Part shown: positions 7,669-13,666 of the stretch, in pieces
Position numbering within the stretch: position 1 is the first letter of the stretch
Layout of the letters: every line of letters starts with the position of its first letter
The notes under the pieces: generated by a model
The model's input: only the letters and a program-made list of their open reading frames with translations
Told to the model about the DNA's origin: nothing
Database searches by the model: none
From: Deinococcus sp.
GTDB lineage: Bacteria; Deinococcota; Deinococci; Deinococcales; Deinococcaceae
Assembly (NCBI GenBank): GCA_018260275.1
Contig: JAGLBK010000054.1
Span: 1 to 13,666, forward strand
Reading direction: 5' to 3'
Length of the DNA: 13,666 nucleotides
Position numbers and translations under genes: made by a program

Positions 7669-10617
7669 CTACTCCCGCACGAGCAAAGCCAAAGGAAAGT
7701 CCTCCAGCACCTTCGCCAGCGGCACTTTCGCGGCGCGTGCCCGTAGCTTTTGCCCGGTCAGGACATTGGTGTACGTTCCGGCAACGGGCAGCGTCAGCGT
7801 GCGGTTGCCCCAGCTTTCGCCCAGCGCCCAGGCGGTTTTTTCTTTAGTCAGCGTGAGGGCCAGCCGGGGTGCGACGGTCACGGCGGTCTGCCCCGCATGC
7901 GTGCGGGCAAAGGCCAGCAGGTACTTTCCGGCCTCGATGGGCTGATAATCCCCCGCCGCGAACAGTTCCGGGTGTGCCCGCCGGGTTTGCAGGGCGGCCC
8001 AGGTCACCAGCGTTTTGACGGCCCCGTCCTCGTAACTGTCCAGCAGCTTGCGGGCCAGCGCGAGGTCGTGGCCGCGTTCCAGCCGCGCCAGCACGCGCCC
8101 GTGCGCCGGGTAATCCACCGGGCGGCGGTTGTCGGGGTCAACGAGCGACTGGTTCCAGCCCTCACAGCCCTGATAGGTGTCCGGCACACCGGGGGCGGTC
8201 AGGCGCACCAGCGCGGCGCTCAGGCCGTTTTGCGCCCCATACGGGCTGATGCGGCGGTGAACTTCGCCCAGGCTGCTCATGAACTCCGGGTGGGTCAGCA
8301 GTTGGCGGGTGAACTGCTCCAGCGCGGCCTCGTAGCCCTCGTCGGGGGCGGCCCAGCTGGTTCGCAGTTTGGCTTCCCGCGCCGCTTTTTGCATGTAGGC
8401 GGCCAGCCGGTCAGGAAAATCGGTCAGGTCGCCGCCCAGCGGATAGGCCCCCAGCGCGTTTTGCAGCAGCACATAGATGTCCAGCAGGGTCGGCGCATGT
8501 GCATTGTCCAGGCGGGTTTGCAGGTCGTTGAACAGGCGGTTCCAGCGGCTCAGGAAGGCGGCCCAGCCCTGTGGTAACTCGCTCAGGACACTGATTCTGG
8601 CGCGGGTGTCCTCGCCGCGTTTGGTGTCGTGGGTGCTGCCCGCCAGCATCGCATGAGGCCACTTTTTGGCCCGTTCGCGTGCCAGCGCGTGGAATGCCTT
8701 CACCGGCGTGCCGAAATGCGCCGGGTCGCTGCCCACCTCGTTCAGCGAGAGCAGGCGGGCGTAACGGTAAAAGGCGGTGTCCTCGGCCCCTTTCGCGGTC
8801 ACTGGCCCGGTGAGCTGCTGGAACTTGAGGGCAAAGTCTGCGTAGGCGGCCCGCGTCGGCTCGTCGGGGGCATTCAGCGTCAGAACGGCGTGCAGGAAGT
8901 CGAAAACCGACGGGTCGAGCGGCGTGCCGTCGGCGCGGTTGTGCGCTCTGGCGTCGTGGATGGCCTGGGCAATGCGGGCGTCGTCGTCGGGTTCGCGCTG
9001 ACCGTCGGGGCGGATATAGCTGCGGTACACCGGAAAGCTGGCAATCACCTCGCGGATGGCCCCCCGCAGCGTGCTGAGCGTGAAATCCCGCGAATTCAAA
9101 TTCGTCTCGGCCAGCCGTTCCAGATGCTCGGCCAGCACGTTGACCTCACCGGGGAGCGACACGCGCTGAATCAGCAGTTTGCCCCGGTACAGGTGCGCCG
9201 GGTAGCCCTCACGGTCACCGGTAAAACGGCGGTAGATGGCCCCTAGTTCGTCCTCGTTGGCCTGCTCCACGAACACGCCGCCCAGTTGCGCCAGAAAGTC
9301 GTAGCCGGTGGTGCCGTGGACGGCCCAGTCGGGGGGAAGCTGCTCGCCGGGTTCCAGGATTTTCTCGGCGACGACGTAGAGGGGGAGTGACCCCTCACCC
9401 CTTGCTGGCGCAAGGCCCTCTGCTCCGCAGCTCTGTGAGTCTCCCCTTGGTAGAGGGTCGGAAAAAGCCCTCTCTCTGGGGAGAGGGAGGGAGCCGCGCA
9501 GCGGCGGAAGGGTGAGGGGTGTTCCAAGCGCCGCCCCAGCTCCCGCCTGCAACGCCGCGAAGTACCCCGCCGGGTCATACAGCCCGTCGGTGTGGTCAAG
9601 GCGCACGCCCTGCACCACGCCTTCGCGCAATAGTTCAAACAGCAGCGAGTGCGCCCACTCAAAGACGCGGGGGTCTTCCATCCGCAGCGCCGCGAGGTCG
9701 TTGATGTCAAAAAAGCGGCGGTAATTGATTTCCTCGGCGGCGACTTTCCAGTAAGCCAGGCGGTAATTCTGCTCGGCAATCAGGGTGTCCAGTCGCCTGG
9801 GGTCGGCATTGATGGCGTCCAGGGTGCGGCGCACGGCCTCCCGCACGGGCTTGGAGGTCTCCAGCAGCTTTCCCAAACGGCGCGAGGCCACGTCTACCTC
9901 CTGAGCGCGGGCGAGGCGGTCATCGTCCGACAAATTGGCCTCGGTGCTGCGCGGCAAGGTTTGCAGACTGCGGGTGATGCTCGCCAGATCGGCGCGGTGC
10001 AGGTCGCCAGCGCGGGCGGGGAAGTCGTCCAGCACCCCGGCCAGCAACTGGGCCACGCTGCGGGGCGAGAGGGGCAGGTTTCTGTCCCAGTACGCCAGCA
10101 TGAAGCGCTCGCCCGACCAACGGATTTGCAGCTCGCCGCGCTCCAGCACGCGCCCGTACTGGTCGCCCAGCGTGGGCAGCAGCACCTTGCCCTCCAGCGC
10201 CCGCTTGAGCGGCTGCCACGCGATGTCGAAAAAGTGGGCGTAGCGGCTGGCCTGCCCGTGTTGCAGCACGTCCTCCCAGTACGGGTTATGGCCGCCCGCG
10301 ATGCCCATGTGGTTCGGCACAAAGTCCACCACCAGCCCCAGCCCGTGCGCCCGCGCCGCGAACCGCCGCAGCCCGCCGAGGCCGCCCAGTTCGGGGTTGA
10401 CCTGGGTGTGGTCGGTCACGTCGTAGCCGTGCGTGCTGCCGGGGCTGCTGGCCCAGATGGGCGAGAGGTACACGTCGGTCACGCCCAGCCGCGCCAGATA
10501 CGGCAGGATTTTTTGTGCGGCGGCGAAGGGGAATCCGGCGTGGAGTTGGAGGCGGTAGGTGGAGGAGGGGAGGTGCGCGGTAGGCGGTACGCGGTGCGCG
10601 GTTTCGGGGGAGGTCAT
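7669..10617 (-). CDS. treY: Maltooligosyltrehalose synthase (GH13), with an in-frame repeat insertion
   Basis: TreY converts the reducing-end alpha-1,4 bond of maltodextrins to an alpha,alpha-1,1 bond in the cytoplasm. The 982-residue protein opens its conserved part with STYRLQLHAGFPF (18-30) and shows LSPIWASSPGSTHGYDVTDH (51-70). The GH13 motifs are intact: DFVPNHM (98-104), GVRLDHTDGL with nucleophile Asp341 (337-346), VVAEKIL with acid/base Glu418 (415-421) and STHDTKRGED with His663/Asp664 (661-670). Residues about 367-411 are a proline/arginine-rich insert encoded by a palindromic repeat, lying between the nucleophile and acid/base motifs; without it the length is about 937. Residues 5-15 come from a 7-nt tandem repeat. 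The ATG overlaps the treZ stop (ATGA), with GGAAGG upstream, so the two are translationally coupled. Confidence 0.97.
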   Translation of the reverse strand: MTSPETAHRVPPTAHLPSSTYRLQLHAGFPFAAAQKILPYLARLGVTDVYLSPIWASSPGSTHGYDVTDHTQVNPELGGLGGLRRFAARAHGLGLVVDFVPNHMGIAGGHNPYWEDVLQHGQASRYAHFFDIAWQPLKRALEGKVLLPTLGDQYGRVLERGELQIRWSGERFMLAYWDRNLPLSPRSVAQLLAGVLDDFPARAGDLHRADLASITRSLQTLPRSTEANLSDDDRLARAQEVDVASRRLGKLLETSKPVREAVRRTLDAINADPRRLDTLIAEQNYRLAYWKVAAEEINYRRFFDINDLAALRMEDPRVFEWAHSLLFELLREGVVQGVRLDHTDGLYDPAGYFAALQAGAGAALGTPLTLPPLRGSLPLPRERAFSDPLPRGDSQSCGAEGLAPARGEGSLPLYVVAEKILEPGEQLPPDWAVHGTTGYDFLAQLGGVFVEQANEDELGAIYRRFTGDREGYPAHLYRGKLLIQRVSLPGEVNVLAEHLERLAETNLNSRDFTLSTLRGAIREVIASFPVYRSYIRPDGQREPDDDARIAQAIHDARAHNRADGTPLDPSVFDFLHAVLTLNAPDEPTRAAYADFALKFQQLTGPVTAKGAEDTAFYRYARLLSLNEVGSDPAHFGTPVKAFHALARERAKKWPHAMLAGSTHDTKRGEDTRARISVLSELPQGWAAFLSRWNRLFNDLQTRLDNAHAPTLLDIYVLLQNALGAYPLGGDLTDFPDRLAAYMQKAAREAKLRTSWAAPDEGYEAALEQFTRQLLTHPEFMSSLGEVHRRISPYGAQNGLSAALVRLTAPGVPDTYQGCEGWNQSLVDPDNRRPVDYPAHGRVLARLERGHDLALARKLLDSYEDGAVKTLVTWAALQTRRAHPELFAAGDYQPIEAGKYLLAFARTHAGQTAVTVAPRLALTLTKEKTAWALGESWGNRTLTLPVAGTYTNVLTGQKLRARAAKVPLAKVLEDFPLALLVRE
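9385..9520. repeat. Palindromic REP-like element inserted in frame in treY
   Basis: Perfect 11-bp inverted ends (9390-9400 and 9510-9520, ACCCCTCACCC and its complement) bound a 131-bp unit containing further hairpins: CCCTCTC/GAGAGGG (9468-9474 with 9481-9487) and GCCGC-GCA-GCGGC (9493-9505). The corresponding 45 or so residues do not belong to the TreY fold; removing them joins LGTP or a similar stretch directly to LYVVAEKIL. The element stays open in the treY frame and behaves like a non-autonomous palindromic repeat. No transposase lies nearby. Confidence 0.75.
10573..10607. repeat. 7-nt tandem repeat forming the start of treY
   Basis: Plus-strand units are GTGCGCG, GTAGGCG, GTACGCG, GTGCGCG and a decayed GTTTCGG: four good copies of GTNNGCG plus one. 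The array falls inside the treY reading frame and encodes residues about 5-15 (ETAHRVPPTAH), just before the conserved STYRLQ segment. Confidence 0.65.
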
Positions 10618-12551
10618 ATATTCCTTCCGAGGAGGAGGGCGTGGCCCGGTTTTAGCTCCCTCTCCCCTTGCGGGGGAGGGTTGGGGAGGGGGGGAAGTTC
10701 AGCGGCGTCTCCGTCACCAAGTTCCCTTGCCCCCTGGTCTTTCTCCAGCTTGGTCACACGCCCCCCCTCCCGCTGCTTCGCAGCGCCCTCCCCCGCAGGT
10801 GGGGAGGGTAAAAACTCACTCGCCGCCACCACATCCCCCGGCAACTCAAACGGCAGAGGCAGGCTGTCCAGCTTCAGCTCCGCCGTGCCGAGGTTCCACA
10901 GCAGCACCCGTTCCCCGGCCTCCGTCACGGTGCGAACCCACAGCAGGTCGCCCGCCACACTCCCGGCGCTGAGGTTCTGGCGGTCACGGTTTTGCAGCAC
11001 CGGGTCAGTCTTTCGCAGGTGCAGCAACTGGCGGTACAGCTCCAGTGTTCTGACGTGTTCGCCGTCCTTCTGCTCGGCCCAGTGCAGTTTTGCCAGTTCA
11101 AAGGTCTGGGCGGCCTGTGGGTCGAGGATGTCCTCACCCTTGAACGACGCGAAGCCCTCAAATTCCTTTTTGCGGCCCTCGCTGACCGCTGCGCCCAGTT
11201 CGCCGTGGTGGTCGCTGAAAAACGGAAACGGCGTGCTGGCGGCCCATTCCTGGCCCATGAACAGCAGCGGGGTCATCGGCAGCGTCAGCAGCAGCATGGA
11301 CGCGGCCCGGAAACGCTCCGGCGAAACGTGCGGCAGGTGGTGAATCCGGTCACCCACGGCGCGGTTGCCCACCTGGTCGTGGTTCTGGATGAAGTACACG
11401 AAACTGGCAGCTCCCAGCGCGTCGGCGGGTTCGCCACGCGGCCTGTCCTCCAGCGGCCACCACTGACCCTCGAAGACCCAGCCCCGGCCAATGGCGTTCG
11501 CCAGGGCCGCCGCGCCGCCTTTATAGGGCGCGTAATAGCCGTCCTGGTCGGCGGTCAGCGTCACGCGCACCTCGTGGTGAAAATCGTCAATCCAGATGCC
11601 GTCCAGCCCATGCCGCGTCACCAGTTCGGGGAGGTTGCGGTAGTCCTCGGCCAGCAGCAAGTGGGTGCCGTTCAGCCTGTGCACCTCCTGCGCCAGCTCG
11701 GCCAGAATGTGCGTCTCGCTGTCGTCCTGCATGGCCTGAGTCGCGTCCAGCCGCAGCCCGTCCAGGCGGTAGTCGCGCAGCCACATCCGGGCGTTTCCGG
11801 TCACGAAGCGTCGCATGTGAGGCTCGGCGTAGTCCAGGCTCGCGCCCCACGCACTACTGAAGCGGTCGGTAAAATACTGTGGGCTGTAAAGGCTCAGATA
11901 ATTGCCGTCCGGCCCGAAATGGTTGTACACCACGTCCAGAAACACGCCCAGCCCCAGCCCGTGCGCGGCGTCCACGAAAGCCATCAGCTCCTCCGGGCGG
12001 CCATACGGCGCGTAGGGGGCGTAGAGCGCGGTGCCGTCGTACCCCCAGCCGCGCTGGCCGGGAAAGGCCGCCAGCGGCATCAGTTGCAGCGCCGTGATGC
12101 CCAGTTCCTTCAGGTACGGCAATTTCGCCTGGGCAGCGGCGTAAGTCCCTTCGGGCGTAAAGGTGCCGATGTGCAACTCGTAGAATACGCAGTCCCTGAG
12201 CGGCAGCCCGCGCCAGTCGGTGTTTTGCCACTGGTACTGGTGCAGATTCATGACCTCGGCCTCACCGTGGACGCCGTCCGGCAGAAAGCGGGCGTAGGGG
12301 TCGGGCCACGCCGCACCGTCCAGCACGAATTTGTACCGCGCTCCGGGCTGCACGGGCAAAACCAGTTCGTAAATCCCGCCGCCCTGTGACTGCATGTCGT
12401 GGTCAGTGCCGTCCACGCGCACGGCGACGGTTCTGGCGGTGGAGGTCCAGAGGCGAAAGCGTGTTCCGCTCCCGTCTGGCAGGGGGTGAGCGCCGAGGCG
12501 GCTGGCGAGGGCGTCGGATTGCTGTTGGGTGGTCAGGGATGGCTGCATCAT
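10614..12551 (-). CDS. treZ: Malto-oligosyltrehalose trehalohydrolase (GH13), with an in-frame repeat insertion
   Basis: TreZ hydrolyses the maltooligosyl-trehalose made by TreY and releases trehalose. The 645-residue protein has an N-terminal E-set beta-sandwich (about 20-105; TRFRLWTSTARTVAVRVDG), then the barrel starting FYELHIGTFTPEGTY (123-137). GH13 motifs are intact: DVVYNHFGPDGNY (206-218), GLRLDATQAM with nucleophile Asp269, LLLAEDYRN with acid/base Glu302 and IQNHDQVGNRA with Asp392. PLLFMGQEWAA (428-438) is also typical. Residues about 580-632 are a low-complexity insert made by a palindromic repeat in the C-terminal beta domain; the normal ending resumes at ELKPGHALLLGRNI. ATG 12551 or 12548 is preferred over GTG 12572 because AAGGA lies 3-6 nt before them. 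The stop overlaps the treY start. Confidence 0.97.
   Translation of the reverse strand: MMQPSLTTQQQSDALASRLGAHPLPDGSGTRFRLWTSTARTVAVRVDGTDHDMQSQGGGIYELVLPVQPGARYKFVLDGAAWPDPYARFLPDGVHGEAEVMNLHQYQWQNTDWRGLPLRDCVFYELHIGTFTPEGTYAAAQAKLPYLKELGITALQLMPLAAFPGQRGWGYDGTALYAPYAPYGRPEELMAFVDAAHGLGLGVFLDVVYNHFGPDGNYLSLYSPQYFTDRFSSAWGASLDYAEPHMRRFVTGNARMWLRDYRLDGLRLDATQAMQDDSETHILAELAQEVHRLNGTHLLLAEDYRNLPELVTRHGLDGIWIDDFHHEVRVTLTADQDGYYAPYKGGAAALANAIGRGWVFEGQWWPLEDRPRGEPADALGAASFVYFIQNHDQVGNRAVGDRIHHLPHVSPERFRAASMLLLTLPMTPLLFMGQEWAASTPFPFFSDHHGELGAAVSEGRKKEFEGFASFKGEDILDPQAAQTFELAKLHWAEQKDGEHVRTLELYRQLLHLRKTDPVLQNRDRQNLSAGSVAGDLLWVRTVTEAGERVLLWNLGTAELKLDSLPLPFELPGDVVAASEFLPSPPAGEGAAKQREGGRVTKLEKDQGARELGDGDAAELPPLPNPPPQGERELKPGHALLLGRNI
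10650..10814. repeat. Palindromic REP-like element inserted in frame in treZ
   Basis: The unit is bounded by imperfect inverted ends: TTTTAGCTCCCTCTCCCC at 10650-10667 faces GGGGAGGGTAAAAA at 10801-10814. It contains hairpins at 10658-10680 (CCCTCTCCCC with GGGGGAGGG), 10771-10785 (CGCTGC-TTC-GCAGCG) and 10786-10808 (CCCTCCCC with GGGGAGGG). It encodes about 53 residues with mirror-like PSPPAGEG and PNPPPQGER stretches at its two ends. The design resembles the element in treY, but the sequence is a different subfamily. Confidence 0.72.
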
Positions 12552-12652
12552 GGTTCCTTGGGCCGCCTGCACCGTAAAGGGGGTAGCGGCAAACGGTTTA
12601 ACTTAGCTGACAGCGCATCAAGCCGCCGTCAGGATGAAGGTGAAATGAAGAA

Positions 12653-13204
12653 TCAACGGCGGGAAGACTCCACACACAGCACCGATTTTGCGGGCGTGGG
12701 CAGAGTGCCGGGTTTTTGCCGCCAGACCGTCATTGCGGCTTGCTTTGGGGGAGTAGAGGTCGTGTCGGCCCAGGTCAGCTGCGCCGTCTGGACATCCTGT
12801 GGAAAGACCATCAGCGCGGCCAGTTTTTCGGGGCAGTTCAGACCATGCGCCTTACTACGAGTTCGCCAGTAGCCTTCCGGTAAGGCTGGTTTGCCTTCAT
12901 CACGCCAGGAAACTGGGACAGACAGGTGGGTATTGACTCCACGCACCAGATACAGCGCATCGGTTTTGTTTCCCTGACCGTCCATACCGACTTGGGTGAC
13001 TTCGGCCCGCTCCTGTTCGGGATTCAGGCCAAGCTGCCGCAAATCGGCCTGGGCATAAGGCCAGAGCGTTGACCCTGGCCCGGTGGGAACTGTGGTGGTC
13101 ATGCTCCAGTAGCATCCAGCGCAAAGCAGAAAAAGCCCCACCGTTTTCCAGTAGGGGCTGATTCGTTTTTCGCGGGGTAACTTTTGCACGTAGCGCTGCG
13201 GCAT
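12653..13204 (-). CDS. Small single-pass membrane or exported protein, unknown function
   Basis: This 183-residue protein has a strongly basic N-terminus (MPQRYVQKLPREKR), one hydrophobic helix at about 20-36 (WKTVGLFLLCAGCYWSM), then about 145 residues presumably outside the membrane. The helix contains CAGC, but the residue at -3 is cysteine and not leucine or valine, so a lipobox is unlikely. The outer part has no motif I recognise; it includes ALYLVRGVNTHLSVPVSWRD, EGYWRTRSKAHGLNCPEKL and two cysteines (C124, C177) that could pair. It starts 13 nt after the glgX stop and ends 101 nt before treZ, so it is probably part of the trehalose operon. No good ribosome site is visible before ATG 13204. 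Its role in trehalose metabolism, if any, is unknown. Confidence 0.65.
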   Translation of the reverse strand: MPQRYVQKLPREKRISPYWKTVGLFLLCAGCYWSMTTTVPTGPGSTLWPYAQADLRQLGLNPEQERAEVTQVGMDGQGNKTDALYLVRGVNTHLSVPVSWRDEGKPALPEGYWRTRSKAHGLNCPEKLAALMVFPQDVQTAQLTWADTTSTPPKQAAMTVWRQKPGTLPTPAKSVLCVESSRR

Positions 13205-13217
13205 AGCTGTAGGCAGT

Positions 13218-13666
<449 letters not shown>

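Noticed and set aside
9385..10814. The palindromic elements as a CRISPR array or insertion sequence
   Set aside because: There are no regularly spaced identical repeats and no transposase; each is a single hairpin-rich unit within a coding frame.
9649..12389. Long plus-strand open frames (564 and 465 codons) opposite treY and treZ
   Set aside because: Same codon-bias shadow effect. The minus strand carries intact GH13 enzymes over the same bases.
12573..12652. A promoter for treZ in the 101-nt gap after the small membrane gene
   Set aside because: The best pair on the minus strand (TTGATG-N15-TAAACC) has a short spacer and a poor -10, so I do not call it.

Overview
The window looks like a chromosomal segment of a Deinococcus-type bacterium. 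The sequence is GC-rich, the rpoA-rplQ end of the ribosomal operon is of normal bacterial type, the lon promoter carries a HAIR-like (HspR-type) operator, and a glycogen-to-trehalose cluster (glgX, treZ, treY) is present as known from deinococci. This assignment rests on gene content and protein resemblance read by eye; no database search was possible.

Layout. (1) 1-608: the 3' end of rpoA (alpha C-terminal domain), then rplQ and a strong UUCG-loop terminator. (2) 609-2069: a secreted S41/PDZ protein under its own promoter. Its usual catalytic serine is present, but the lysine of the Ser-Lys dyad is replaced by valine. (3) 2169-3484: a lipoprotein gene and a small secreted-protein gene converge on one two-way terminator. 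Neither has a recognised function. (4) 3592-4363: a minus-strand tRNA-Asn(GTT) with encoded CCA, its own promoter and terminator, preceded by a YqgE/AlgH-family gene. (5) 4364-7483: lon protease followed 16 nt later by a two-helix membrane protein with a PH-like tail, closed by a terminator that abuts the yqgE start. The lon promoter (TTGCCC-17-TATAGT) is overlaid by a HAIR-type inverted repeat. (6) 7669-13666: a minus-strand cluster glgX (3' end) - small membrane protein - treZ - treY, with treZ and treY overlapping by ATGA.

Function. The last cluster is the TreX/TreY/TreZ route. The debranching enzyme supplies linear maltodextrins, TreY isomerises the reducing end to an alpha,alpha-1,1 bond, and TreZ releases trehalose, a protectant against drying and osmotic stress. 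The lon unit is most simply read as a heat-shock-controlled proteolysis gene with a small membrane-protein partner.

Most unusual features. Palindromic, REP-like GC-rich elements sit in frame inside treY (about 135 bp) and treZ (about 159 bp), adding about 45 and 53 low-complexity residues to otherwise intact enzymes. A degenerate 7-nt tandem repeat forms the start of the treY coding region, and a different 7-nt repeat lies just after its stop. I see no transposase, phage gene, CRISPR array, toxin-antitoxin pair or defence system, and no clear candidate for a wholly new multi-gene system.
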